From: Thiomonas sp. FB-Cd
Lineage (GTDB): Bacteria > Pseudomonadota > Gammaproteobacteria > Burkholderiales > Burkholderiaceae_C
Length of the DNA: 64,000 bases
Assembly: GCF_000733775.1 (NCBI RefSeq)
Contig: NZ_JPOE01000002.1
Location: 1,054,001-1,118,000, forward strand
Reading direction: 5' to 3'
The stretch's first letter is position 1. Each line of letters opens with the position of its first letter. Of this stretch, positions 7,741-16,182 are shown in pieces. Made by a program: the position numbers and the translations under genes. Below the pieces are notes generated by a model. That model saw nothing but the letters and a program-made list of their open reading frames with translations, was not told where the DNA came from and made no database searches.

Positions 7741-9177
7741 ATGTCCAGTATGCAAACGGCCTTCCGCTTCCGCTGCTACCCGAGCGCCACACAGGAGCAA
7801 ACGCTGCTGCGCTGGGTCGGGTGCCAACGCTTCATCTACAACGCGAAGGTCGGCGAAGACCGTTATTTCCGCACGTTCGCGCGCAAGAGCTTGCAGCATG
7901 CGGGCCAGTTTGCTCCGATCGATCAGCAGTACAGCCACTTCATCACCGAGTCCACACGGTGGCTACGCGAAGTGCCTAGTGTTGTGCTTCGCAACGCCGC
8001 CACGCGCTGGAAGCAGGCGTATTCGCGCTATTTCAGCAAGCTGGGCGGGCGCCCGACCATCAAGAAGCGCGATCGCTCTTCGTCGGTATGGCTCACGTCG
8101 GAGCTGTTCCAGTTCGTGCCGCATACCGATGCGGCGACAGGCGAGATCACGCACCGTCTGTTGGTCGGCACGAAGAAATTCCCACTGGGCGAGATCTGCT
8201 TCGTTGCGGATCGCGACTTCAAGATCCCAGCTTCGATCACGCTGAGCATCAAGGCCGGTCGCTGGTTCGTCTCTGGCACCTGCGACGATGCCACGGTCCA
8301 GCCGACGTTCGAAGAAACGGCGGACTGGCTGCAAACCTTTGGGCAGGACGAACTGCTCCAGCGCACGGTCGGCGTCGATCGTGGCGTTGCCATCCCGGCG
8401 ATGGCGTCCAACGGCGTCGCCTTCGACATCAGCGACGTGCAAAAGGCGCGCATCGCCAAGAAGCAATCTGCGGCGAAGCGGTGGCAGAGGAAGCTCTCGC
8501 GCCGCGCCAAGGGCAGCGCCAATCGGGAAAAGGCAAAGCGCCGCATTGACCGGCTGCGCCAGTACGAGCGCGACGTGCGCCGGGACTTCGCGCACAAGGC
8601 CAGCCACGCAATCGTCAACGATCCTCGCGCAGCGATGATCGTGTTCGAAGACCTGGGCGTGCAGCGCATGACCCGCAGGGCCAAGCCCAAACAGGATGCA
8701 TCAGGTCGCTGGATGCGCAACAACGCCGCAGCCAAGTCCGGACTCAACGCCGCCATCCTGGCGTCGAGCTGGGGCCACATCAAACAGTTCAGCGTCTACA
8801 AGGCGCTGCGTGCGGGCAAGCTGTGCCTGGACGTGTCCGCGCATCACACCTCGCAGGAATGCGCCGCTTGCGGCCATAGTCATCCGGAGAACAGGACCAC
8901 ACAGGCCCTGTTTCTTTGCCAACGCTGCGGGCATCAAGACAACGCCGACGCCAATGCCTCGAAGGTCATTGCTCGGCGCGGAGTCGACCTGGTTCGATCG
9001 GGCCAGTACAGGGACAAAGACCGCAAGCGCACGATGCGCCTGCGCTCGAAGCAACAACTAGGGCCGGAGCGGTCCGAAGTTATGCCTGGGGAGTCGCGCG
9101 TAAGTCACGGCACTGGAAACGGTGCCGCGCTGCTGACGCAGAACCAGGAAACCCCCGCTACAACGCTCTGCGTTTAG
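7741..9177 (+). CDS. tnpB: TnpB RNA-guided nuclease of the IS605-type element
   Basis: A full-length, 478-residue TnpB. The N-terminal part begins QTAFRFRCYPSATQEQTLLRWVGCQ in family style. RuvC catalytic acids are in GVDRGVAIPAMASNG (Asp), MIVFEDLGVQRM (Glu) and DNADANAS (Asp). The zinc finger is CAACGHS with CQRCGHQ. It ends in a long basic tail whose last codons form the right-end hairpin, so coding and guide-RNA sequence overlap. ATG 7741 is preferred over the TTG at 7714 because the family start is near MQTAF. With tnpA broken this may be an active nuclease stranded in a dead element, guided by bases from yhaV just beyond TTCAT. Confidence 0.88.
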   Translation: MSSMQTAFRFRCYPSATQEQTLLRWVGCQRFIYNAKVGEDRYFRTFARKSLQHAGQFAPIDQQYSHFITESTRWLREVPSVVLRNAATRWKQAYSRYFSKLGGRPTIKKRDRSSSVWLTSELFQFVPHTDAATGEITHRLLVGTKKFPLGEICFVADRDFKIPASITLSIKAGRWFVSGTCDDATVQPTFEETADWLQTFGQDELLQRTVGVDRGVAIPAMASNGVAFDISDVQKARIAKKQSAAKRWQRKLSRRAKGSANREKAKRRIDRLRQYERDVRRDFAHKASHAIVNDPRAAMIVFEDLGVQRMTRRAKPKQDASGRWMRNNAAAKSGLNAAILASSWGHIKQFSVYKALRAGKLCLDVSAHHTSQECAACGHSHPENRTTQALFLCQRCGHQDNADANASKVIARRGVDLVRSGQYRDKDRKRTMRLRSKQQLGPERSEVMPGESRVSHGTGNGAALLTQNQETPATTLCV

Positions 9178-9193
9178 CGGCGGGAGAGTTCAT
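9155..9193 (+). repeat. IS605-type right end with terminal hairpin (copy 2, complete element)
   Basis: CCGCTA (9155-9160) pairs with TAGCGG (9175-9180), with an inner AACGC-TCT-GCGTT stem and one bulged C, followed by CGGGAGAGTTCAT. Compared with copy 1 at 751-792 the stem bases differ but pairing is kept, pointing to selection on structure. The expected guide, the bases after 9193, is the start of yhaV. Confidence 0.78.
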
Positions 9194-9699
9194 TGAGAGC
9201 GAGCAAGCCCGCGCCATTGGTCATTCATGGCTGGACGGTTTTTGCCCACCCACTGTTCCTCGCGCAACTTGAAGCCTTGGCCCAGCAGGTCGAGACATTC
9301 AAGCAAAAGGACCCCGTCGGGTATGTGAAGAAAAACGCCAGCAAGCGACTGGCGGCGATCACCAAACTGGCGTTCGACGTCATCCCGCAAGACCCGACAC
9401 GGCCAGAGTACCGCCAAGGCAACACGCTTGGTGAAGATCACAAGCACTGGCTCCGGGGCAAGTTCTTCCAGCAATACCGGCTGTTCTTCCGCTATCACGC
9501 ACCCAGCAAGGTGATCGTGTTCGCTTGGGTGAATGACGACGACACCAAGCGCGCCTACGAGAGCAGCGACGACGCCTATCGGGTGTTCCGCAAGATGCTG
9601 GAGAGCGGTCGTCCGCCAGACGGCTGGAGCCAGTTGCTGGCCGAGGCGCACGCCGAGGGGCAACGCCTGCGGCGGTTCGCCGCAGGCGTTGCGCCGTGA
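9193..9699 (+). CDS. yhaV: YhaV-family ribonuclease toxin, start displaced by insertion
   Basis: The toxin of the PrlF-YhaV module, a ribosome-dependent RelE-fold ribonuclease. Matching blocks are GWTVFAHPLFLAQLEALAQQ, KNASKRLAAITKLAFDVIPQ, DPTRPEYRQGNTLG, KFFQQYRLFFRYH, FAWVNDDDTKRAYESSDDAY and RVFRKMLESGRPPDGW. The native ATG would overlap the prlF stop; the insertion split that ATG, leaving TTG made from the element's last T plus TG. Everything after the first codon is intact. Expression now depends on transcription through or out of the element, so dosage relative to the antitoxin has probably changed. A cell carrying this must still neutralise any toxin made. Confidence 0.88.
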   Translation: MRASKPAPLVIHGWTVFAHPLFLAQLEALAQQVETFKQKDPVGYVKKNASKRLAAITKLAFDVIPQDPTRPEYRQGNTLGEDHKHWLRGKFFQQYRLFFRYHAPSKVIVFAWVNDDDTKRAYESSDDAYRVFRKMLESGRPPDGWSQLLAEAHAEGQRLRRFAAGVAP

Positions 9700-9738
9700 G
9701 GCTTGGCTTCTGCCAAGAACAGCGTTATCGGGCGACGC

Positions 9739-10914
9739 ATGACGACACGCCAGCCAGTTGATCGCCGTTCGATCCTCGCGCTCAATGCCGTATCCACGCT
9801 TTCCCAGGTCGGACAGTACGGCATCGGTTTCATCGTGCTGCCGCTGTGGTTTGCGCAACAGGGGCTTGGCCCCTCGCGCCTGGGGCTCATCACGGCGCTG
9901 CCGTGGGTGGGCATGCTGGCCGGGCTGGCGGTGGGACCGCGATGGATCGCGCGCAGCAGCGCGCGGCGGGTGGTCGCCCTGGGCCTGGCCTGCACGCTCA
10001 TCGCCTTCGCGGTCATTCCGCGTTCGGCCGGGGCGGCATGGCTGGTTGCCTCAGCCCTGGCGGGGCTTGGCATCGGGCTGCGCTGGATCGCGCTCGAGCC
10101 CTGGCTCTACGGGCTGGTGCCGGCGCGTGCCCGCGGCCGCGTCGTCGGTTTGCATGAGACGCTGATCGGGCTTGCGCCCATCATTGCGCCCTCCCTCGTC
10201 GGCTGGTTTGGAACTGGCGAGAGCGCGGTGTTCACCATCGGGCTGGCCTTCACGGCGCTGGCTGCGCTGCCGTTGGCCCTGGCCCGGCCGCCGCAGGCGC
10301 GACAACCCCTGGCTGCAGTCCCGACCACCGCCGCGCTGGCTCCTGGGCGCCCTGCCTCCTTGCCCGGCGCCATACTCGCGCTCGGCCTTGCCATTGCCAT
10401 GGCCGGCGGTCTCGTCGAGGGCGCGTTCGCGGGTCTGTTCCCGCTGTTTGGCACCGCGCGCGGATTGGGCGCGGCGCAAATCGCCTGGCTGCTCTCCATC
10501 TTCGGCGCCGGCGGCCTGCTGTTCCAATACCCGCTGGGCTGGCTGGCCGATCACCGGGGACTGCGCCTCACGGCGATGCTGTGCACCGTGGGCACGGCCC
10601 TGGCCTTGGCGGTGCTTGCCTTGCCTGCTGCGATGGGCCCGCTGGCCGTGGCGCTGTTCATCCTGGGCGGCTTTCTCCCCGCGTTCCTCACGCTGGCCAT
10701 GATTGCCGCAACCGATACAGCCCACGACAAACCGGCGACCACATTCAGCCGCATCACGATGACGTATACGGCGAGCTCGGCGCTGGGCCCGCTTGTGGGC
10801 GGCGCCGTGATGCAAGCGCTCGGAGGCTCTGCGTTCGTCGCACTGATGGAACTTGCCTTGGTCGCGCTGGCCGTCTACATCGTCTGGCGCAGGCGCAAGG
10901 CCGCGCCAGCCTAA
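9739..10914 (+). CDS. MFS transporter
   Basis: A 391-residue, strongly hydrophobic protein with about 12 predicted membrane spans, matching the major facilitator superfamily. The cytoplasmic basic loop GPRWIARSSARRVVALGLA and the second-half equivalent GWLADHRGLRLTAMLCTVG correspond to the A-type motifs of each half. A longer loop rich in Pro, Ala and Arg (about residues 185-215) separates the halves. ATG 9739 gives the cytoplasmic N-terminus TTRQPVDRRSILALNAVS. Fragments of a related gene lie at 5046-5105 and 12115-12156. Substrate cannot be deduced. Confidence 0.85.
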   Translation: MTTRQPVDRRSILALNAVSTLSQVGQYGIGFIVLPLWFAQQGLGPSRLGLITALPWVGMLAGLAVGPRWIARSSARRVVALGLACTLIAFAVIPRSAGAAWLVASALAGLGIGLRWIALEPWLYGLVPARARGRVVGLHETLIGLAPIIAPSLVGWFGTGESAVFTIGLAFTALAALPLALARPPQARQPLAAVPTTAALAPGRPASLPGAILALGLAIAMAGGLVEGAFAGLFPLFGTARGLGAAQIAWLLSIFGAGGLLFQYPLGWLADHRGLRLTAMLCTVGTALALAVLALPAAMGPLAVALFILGGFLPAFLTLAMIAATDTAHDKPATTFSRITMTYTASSALGPLVGGAVMQALGGSAFVALMELALVALAVYIVWRRRKAAPA

Positions 10915-11003
10915 CGGGGTGGGGGGCATGCCCCCACCCCGTTCTGCACAGCTTGTCCATTCGGGACTATCATGGGTCTCGAATGGACACCACGGAGACG
11001 GCG

Positions 11004-11615
11004 ATGACTGCGGCAATCTCGACGGACAGCGACGTGCGCACGGCACGGCGCGCAGCGGCCAAAAGTTCGCCTGCGAAGACGGCGAAGAAACCCGTCCCCG
11101 TGAAGGTGAATGGCAGGATCCAGAGCTCCACGCTCTTCAGTGTGTTCTCCCCCGGCGCCTCGCATGCCTTGCTCAAGAAGGCTGACTTCGTCGAAGCGCT
11201 GCGCGATGCCACGACGATGGATCTGGTGAACATCGAGCGCCAGGGAGTCCCTGCCGAACTCTTCGTGTTCCTCTCCGAACGGATGGAGGTTCCACTGGCG
11301 GACGTCCTGCGTTTCACCGGAGCGCCGCGTTCTACGGCGCTGCGAAAGCTGAGCCAAGGCGCGCGCATGGACGGCGTGGCCGGGCAGGCGGCGCTCGGTG
11401 TGACGCGGCTGCTGGCGAAGGCCAAGGCGATGGCGGAAGACTCCACCCACCCGGATGCGGCGTCGTTCGACACCTCGCGATGGCTCGGCGCGTGGATCAG
11501 GAAGCCGCAACCGGCCCTCGGTGGCCGCCGACCTGAAGAATTGCTCGATACCCCGACTGGAATCGATGCCGTCATGCGGGTGCTCGGCGCGATCCAGAGC
11601 GGAGCGTCGCTTTGA
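11004..11615 (+). CDS. Xre-type (DUF2384, ParS/MbcA-like) antitoxin
   Basis: The antitoxin of a RES-Xre TA module. After a basic Ala/Lys-rich N-terminus, a helix-turn-helix-like region (ERMEVPLADVLRFTGAPRST) is followed by the DUF2384 toxin-binding domain ending RKPQPALGGRRPEELLDTPTG, a hallmark of the family. ATG 11004 has GGAG seven bases upstream; ATG 10983 is an alternative. Its stop overlaps the start of the RES toxin, so the two are translationally coupled. Family antitoxins repress their own promoter and block the toxin active site. Confidence 0.88.
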   Translation: MTAAISTDSDVRTARRAAAKSSPAKTAKKPVPVKVNGRIQSSTLFSVFSPGASHALLKKADFVEALRDATTMDLVNIERQGVPAELFVFLSERMEVPLADVLRFTGAPRSTALRKLSQGARMDGVAGQAALGVTRLLAKAKAMAEDSTHPDAASFDTSRWLGAWIRKPQPALGGRRPEELLDTPTGIDAVMRVLGAIQSGASL

Positions 11616-12085
11616 TCTGCTGGCGCGTCGCGGCCGAAACCCGCAGGTATCGCGCCAATGACCTCAGCGGCCTGGGCGCAGCGGCCAATCCCGGGCGGTG
11701 GAACGCGTTCGGTGAGGCTGTTGTCTACGCGGCGCAAACGCGCGCCCTTGCCGTGCTCGAGACCGCCGCGCATGTGGACGACGGCGCCTTTCCCTTAAAC
11801 AGGTTTCTTGTTGAGATCGAGGTCCCCGATGCGCTATGGGACGCTCGCGAAGTCACCGACCCCAACACACTTAACCCGGCATGGGCAGCGATCCCGTGCG
11901 GCATGGCCAGTGTCGATCACGGGTCAGCCTGGATTCGTTCTGCCCGAAGTCTCATCCTGCTCGTGCCCTCGGTGATCGTGCCCGAAGAGTTTGTCGTGCT
12001 GATCAACCCCGCGCATGCCGACGCTCCGCGCCTCTCGGCGACCAACAGGCGGTCGCTCGAGTACGACCGGCTGTTCCGCCGCTGA
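11612..12085 (+). CDS. RES-domain toxin
   Basis: A 157-residue RES-domain protein. Family RES toxins act as NAD+-consuming or ADP-ribosylating enzymes, with conserved Arg, Glu and Ser that give the domain its name. Landmarks are the early Arg in ICWRVAAETRRY, GRWNAFGEAVVYAA, the Glu in ALAVLETAAH, and the C-terminal PSVIVPEEFVVLINPAHAD. It starts with TTG (TTGA overlap with the antitoxin stop), which may lower toxin output. Length and all three motif regions look intact. Confidence 0.88.
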   Translation: MICWRVAAETRRYRANDLSGLGAAANPGRWNAFGEAVVYAAQTRALAVLETAAHVDDGAFPLNRFLVEIEVPDALWDAREVTDPNTLNPAWAAIPCGMASVDHGSAWIRSARSLILLVPSVIVPEEFVVLINPAHADAPRLSATNRRSLEYDRLFRR

Positions 12086-12114
12086 GGTCTGGGTGAACAT
12101 TTGCCTTCGGATTC

Positions 12115-12156
12115 CTGCCGCTGGCGATGATGGTCGCAACCGATACGGCCCACGAC
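12115..12156 (+). pseudogene. Remnant of an MFS transporter gene
   Basis: These 42 bases match 10687-10728 of the MFS gene at about 36 positions (the AATDTAHD-coding region). No reading frame continues. Together with the 5' fragment at 5046-5105 it suggests that an older transporter gene was broken up when the TA-MFS block arrived. The rest of 12086-12424 holds no supported gene. Confidence 0.5.
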
Positions 12157-12424
12157 AGCTCGCTCCGCAGTGCCCGCGCCTGTCTGCGGTCCAGCCGCCG
12201 GGTGGACGAACCGGAGCACGTCCCGATCTCGACAGCCACGGGGCCAAAGATCGCTGTCGTCTAATAACCCGCCTCGGCGGTTGCTCCATGCAGACCCCGA
12301 TCTCGTACGGCCGAGATTGCATTACCATCGCGACATGGCCCAAGTTTGTTGATTGAAGGTCGGAAACTCAGCTAAACAAGAGGGAGCGGGCGCCCAGGAT
12401 TGAGGGTTTGAAAGGACGATTTGC

Positions 12425-13222
12425 ATGACACCAGATTCGCTGCTCACCATTGAGGAAGCATCCAAGTTTCTTAACGTGAGTAAAACCTCGTTGCGCCGGT
12501 GGACCAAGTTGGGTCAGTTGCCGTGCGTGCGAATTGGGGCGCGGCAGGAGCGACGCTTCAAGACGTCGGATCTCCAGTCTTTGCTGCTTGAGCCACCGGC
12601 GGTGCACACGCCGGCCCATAAGGTGCCGGCCACCGGGCGCTTGGCCCCGCTCGACGCACTCGACGAAGCCGCGGCGCAGAGCATTCCGCGCCATGTCTGT
12701 CTGCATTACCGCACGCCCAGCGAACTCTGGGCTTTGTTTCTCCCCTACGTGAAGCAGCATCTGGAGCGCGGCGCTCCCATGTTTTACATCCACCGTGAGG
12801 GGTGCGGCGACGAGGTGATCGCCGAGTTGGCCGCCCTCGGCTATAACGCGAAGGAACTCATCGCGCAGGGTCGCTTGACGCTCCTTGAGCCCTCCCAGGC
12901 GTACCTCAGGGACGGACGGTTCTCCGCGCAACGCATGATTGAGTTCATGGACGCGGCAATCCAGGAGCACGCCCGGCTCGGCTTTGGTGAGATGCTGATC
13001 GCTGGGGAAATGAGCTGGTACCTGAGCGGCGCGGAAGGGGTGCAGGAGATGATTCCCTACGAGGACGCGCTCAACGACATGCTTCTTCGCTACCCCGATG
13101 TCACGATCGTGTGCCAATATGACATCAATCGACTTTCCGCCGAGATCAACCTGGGGGCGATTTGCTCGCATACCCATGTCCACATGGCGGACCGATTCGT
13201 GCAAGGCTTTTACGGGAAGTAA
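12425..13222 (+). CDS. MerR-type HTH plus MEDS domain regulator (DcmR-like)
   Basis: A 265-residue transcription regulator. Residues 5-55 form a MerR/excisionase-like winged helix (LLTIEEASKFLNVSKTSLRRW, then RFKTSDLQSLL). The rest (about 85-265) is a MEDS sensor domain: HVCLHYRTPSELWALFLPYVKQHLERG, the HREG segment, then DVTIVCQYDINRLSAEI near the end. DcmR, the best known relative, represses dichloromethane dehalogenase, and MEDS domains are thought to sense small hydrocarbon-derived ligands. AAGGA lies 8-9 bases before the ATG. It points toward the 3' end of the epoxide/CoM operon, which runs the other way, and is a plausible regulator of it; that link is inferred from proximity and family. 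Confidence 0.82.
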   Translation: MTPDSLLTIEEASKFLNVSKTSLRRWTKLGQLPCVRIGARQERRFKTSDLQSLLLEPPAVHTPAHKVPATGRLAPLDALDEAAAQSIPRHVCLHYRTPSELWALFLPYVKQHLERGAPMFYIHREGCGDEVIAELAALGYNAKELIAQGRLTLLEPSQAYLRDGRFSAQRMIEFMDAAIQEHARLGFGEMLIAGEMSWYLSGAEGVQEMIPYEDALNDMLLRYPDVTIVCQYDINRLSAEINLGAICSHTHVHMADRFVQGFYGK

Positions 13223-13322
13223 GGCACCCGGCCTCGAATCTTTGACGCGACAGGACGGCGCCACAGGAATCGAGGCCACACGGAACACACCGCTGCCTGC
13301 GGGTTGGTGACGTGGGAAACCC

Positions 13323-13360
13323 CCGCGACAACGCCATGCGTGTCGCGGCCCGCGGATTCA
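13323..13360 (+). repeat. Solitary IS605-type right-end hairpin remnant
   Basis: CCGCGAC (13323-13329) pairs with GTCGCGG (13342-13348), with an inner ACGC-CAT-GCGT stem and one bulged A. This is the layout of the right end at 9155, with different bases but preserved pairing. The bases before it encode WETPATTPCV, matching the TnpB tail ETPATTLCV. The terminal GGGAGAGTTCAT is degraded. It lies between two converging genes and may also slow transcription from both sides. Confidence 0.55.
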
Positions 13361-14695
13361 GGCCATTTTGTGCAGGACATCTCCGGCGAGTTGGACGGGC
13401 GCCAGTACGGGAGAAAACGGCGGGGCATAGGCCAAATCCAGATCGGCAAGATCGTTGGCGTGCAGCTTGCCCCAGATTGCGGTTGCCAGAATATCCACAG
13501 TCTTGTCGACTGCATCCTCCCCGCTGACTTCTCCCCCCAACACAAGGCCGGTGCCGCGCTGCACCGTCAGGGCAATCTTCAGCGTCCGGGATCCGCGCAT
13601 GTACCGCGCACGGCTGGGCGCCTCGAGGACTTCCGTGACAGGATCGAAACCCGCGGCCAGCGCCTGCGCATGGTTGAGGCCGGTGCGCGCCACGGCGAGT
13701 TCGAAGACCCGGAAAATTGCCGTGCCGAGCACACCGGGGAAAGCGGCGACGCCCCCCGTCATATTGATGCCGGCGACCCGACCCTGACGATTGGCGACAT
13801 CGCCAAGTGGCATCCAGACGGGCGCATTCGTCAGCCAATGTCTTGACTCGACACAGTCGCCGGCTGCATAGACATGCTCCACATTGGTGACCATGCGGGT
13901 GTCGACGACGATGGCGCCGGTCGGGCCAAGGGCCACGCCCGCCGCTGTGGCCAGCTGCGTGCGGGGCCGCACCCCCATGGCTGCCAGCACGACGTCCGCC
14001 ACCAGCGCCGTGCCGTCCGCAAGCACCACCCGCCCCTCGTCAAGACCCACAACGCGCTGCCCGGTGAGCACCTCGGCGCCGTGCTGCTCCAAGGCGTCAC
14101 GCGCCGCCTCCCCAATGACCTCGGCAAAGTTTGGGAGCAGGCGCGGCATCATTTCCACAAGGCACACCTGCAGCCCACGCCGCAACAGCGTTTCTGCCAT
14201 TTCCAGTCCGATGTAGCCGCCCCCAATGATCACTGCGCGCTGCATGGTGGGCAGGATCTGCGAAAGGTGATCAGCATCGGCAATGGAGCGCAGGTACGCA
14301 ACCACGGGCGTGGAACCGATTCGTGGAATATCCAGCGCGATGGCTTGGGCGCCTGTGGCCAGCAGCACGTTGTCGTACGGCTCGTCATAGGTGCGGCCCG
14401 TTGCCCGATCGCAAATACGTGCGCTGGCGCGATGCACGTCGAGTTGCTCGACACGCTGCGACGTTCTCACCTCAATGCGGTCGCGCGCAAATGCCTCCGG
14501 CGTGCGGGCGATGAGTTTGTGGCGATCAATGCCCTCATCCTGAGCCAACCAATAAGGCAGCCCGCAGGCCGAGTACGAGATGTTCAACTCATCTTGGACC
14601 AGCACGATATGCGCAGACGGATCCCTTCGTCGTGCGACTGCTGCTGCTTTCGCGCCAGCAGCCACACCACCGATGATCAAAAGCCGATTGGCCAT
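13358..14695 (-). CDS. CoA-disulfide-reductase/NADH-oxidase-like flavoprotein
   Basis: A 445-residue FAD- and NAD(P)H-binding enzyme of the single-cysteine disulfide reductase group. FAD binding is seen in LLIIGGVAAGAKAAAVARR, the active-site Cys in ISYSACGLPYW (residue 44), NAD(P)H binding in AVIIGGGYIGLEMAETLLRR, and the second FAD site in NVEHVYAAGDCVE. The C-terminal dimer domain ends KLHANDLADLDLAYAPPFSP, also usual for this group. Known members reduce CoA disulfide, polysulfide or oxygen. As the last gene of a CoM operon it could plausibly keep CoM or CoM-CoA mixed disulfides reduced; that substrate is inference. It lies 60 bases after the aldehyde dehydrogenase. Confidence 0.82.
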   Translation of the reverse strand: MANRLLIIGGVAAGAKAAAVARRRDPSAHIVLVQDELNISYSACGLPYWLAQDEGIDRHKLIARTPEAFARDRIEVRTSQRVEQLDVHRASARICDRATGRTYDEPYDNVLLATGAQAIALDIPRIGSTPVVAYLRSIADADHLSQILPTMQRAVIIGGGYIGLEMAETLLRRGLQVCLVEMMPRLLPNFAEVIGEAARDALEQHGAEVLTGQRVVGLDEGRVVLADGTALVADVVLAAMGVRPRTQLATAAGVALGPTGAIVVDTRMVTNVEHVYAAGDCVESRHWLTNAPVWMPLGDVANRQGRVAGINMTGGVAAFPGVLGTAIFRVFELAVARTGLNHAQALAAGFDPVTEVLEAPSRARYMRGSRTLKIALTVQRGTGLVLGGEVSGEDAVDKTVDILATAIWGKLHANDLADLDLAYAPPFSPVLAPVQLAGDVLHKMA

Positions 14696-14755
14696 GACAA
14701 GATGTCTCCCGGTTGCAAATGGCGATGAAAGCGTTGAAGCACGCCGAAAGCGTGC

Positions 14756-16182
14756 TCAACGACCATGCGCCGCCCAGTGGCCGGCAAACAGGCTTTCATC
14801 CGTGATGGGCGTGGCAGTTGGGTTCACCAGGCGCGAGACCCACGTGTAGTTCAAGAAGTGCCGAACATTGACGTTTTCCGTGGTGATGTTGCCCCCCAGG
14901 TTCCACAGGACAGGGACAGGGTGTAGGGCATGCCATTGCGCGGGCTGCCAGCGCCTTCATTCAGGTCTTGATTGACCATCACCCGCGCCGTGCGCGTGCC
15001 CATCGCGAGCGCCTCGACGTGGGCGTCATTGGTGGTGTGAATGCCGCACGTGTGCCCGAGGCCTTGGTAGCTGGTGATGGCGTTGACCAGATCGACGGCC
15101 TTCGCGATGGAGCCGGCATAGCGGTAGGCAGCAAGAACCACGGACAGTTTTTCGCCGGAGAAGGGGTGCTCGGGGCCGGTGCCGTCGTCCTCGACGATCA
15201 GGAACGAGGCGCCCTGCGGAATCTCGAACCCGGCAAGCTTGGCAATGTGCGAGGCCGATTTTGCGATGACATCCAGCACCGGGATCGCTTGGCCTGGAGT
15301 GGGCCACATGAGCCGTTGCAACTTCGCCTTTTCGCTGCTGTTGAGAACGTACCCGCCGCGCGCCGTCAATTTGGTCAGCAGCGAGGCATAGACAGATGCA
15401 TGCGCAACCAGCGCGTTGTCGGCCAGGCAACTCGTGGCGAAATCGAACACCTTGGCGCGCGCGATCATCGCGGCCGCGTCATCGAGATCGCCCGTCTCGT
15501 CAACCACGTGCACGCCGTTGCCGACGCCAACGCCGTATGCTGGCGTGCCCGAGCTGTAGGCGGCCTTGACCATCGCCTCGCCCCCGGTCGCCACCACCAG
15601 GTCCGCTTGCCGCATCAGCTCAGCCGTCTTGCCAATCGATGGGCGCGTGACGATCTGGATCAAATCCTCGGGAGCCCCCACTTTTTTGCAACCGTCGCGC
15701 ATGAGCTGCACGGCCAGTGCGGACGTCCCCGCCGTGCGTGGGTGTGGCGCAACGATGATGGCGTTGCGGCCCTTGAGCGCTGCCAACGCATTCACCGGAG
15801 GCGTGGCATCCGGGCCCGTGGTTGGAATGAGAGCGGCAATCACGCCGACGGGTTTTGCGATCTTGACGATGCCGCGCTCGGGAATCTCCTCGCACACCCC
15901 GACCGTTTTTTGCCCCTGCATGTCCCGAATGGTGCCGGTCACGCGGTTGCGGATCTTCATGACCTTGGATTCGTAATTCCCAAAGCCGCCTTCGTCCACG
16001 GCGGCCCTGGCCAGCGCTTCCTTGTTCTTGACGACGTTCCACCCAACGGCAAGCACGAGCGCATCAACCTGCTCTTGCGTGTATTGACTGATGGCCTCTT
16101 GCGCCGCACGCGCGCGCTGCATGAACGCGGCGATCTCCGCTTGAGAATCGGCTTTTGCTGCAGTTGTATCGGTCTGACTCAT
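14756..16182 (-). CDS. CoA-acylating aldehyde dehydrogenase, C-terminus frameshifted
   Basis: An NAD(P)-dependent aldehyde dehydrogenase of the acylating type (semialdehyde or sulfoacetaldehyde dehydrogenase-like), forming acyl-CoA from an aldehyde. Landmarks are PVGVIAALIPTTGPDATPP, VVATGGEAMVKAAYSSG and the catalytic Cys in FDFATSCLADNAL. The plain frame stops at 14851 after CGTWGATSPRKTSMF. If the run of six C at about 14891-14896 had one more base, the frame would continue GGNITTENVNVRHFLNYTWVSR to a stop at 14756, the expected family ending, about 475 residues in all. It is therefore a one-base deletion in a homopolymer: a recent mutation, a sequencing error or a slippage switch. The start overlaps the upstream gene's stop as ATGA. 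Confidence 0.85.

Larger units (their letters stand above)
5576..9193. mobile_element. IS605-type element (tnpA and tnpB divergent), itself split by IS1182
   Basis: The element starts right after prlF codon GAA (5573-5575) and ends at TTCAT (9193). The left end contains a hairpin GTTGC-TTAG-GCAAC (5621-5634) inside CCGG-rich arms; the right end has the hairpin at 9155-9180. It holds tnpA on the minus strand (halves at 5655-5848 and 7449-7663) and tnpB on the plus strand. Without the 1600-bp IS1182 and one CTAG it would be about 2.0 kb, a normal size. As expected for this family there are no inverted repeats and no target duplication; removing it recreates an ATGA overlap between prlF and yhaV. 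Confidence 0.82.

Noticed and set aside
13323..13348. Intrinsic terminator of the epoxide/CoM operon
   Set aside because: The hairpin is strong but has no T run on either strand, and it matches the IS605-type right-end structure.
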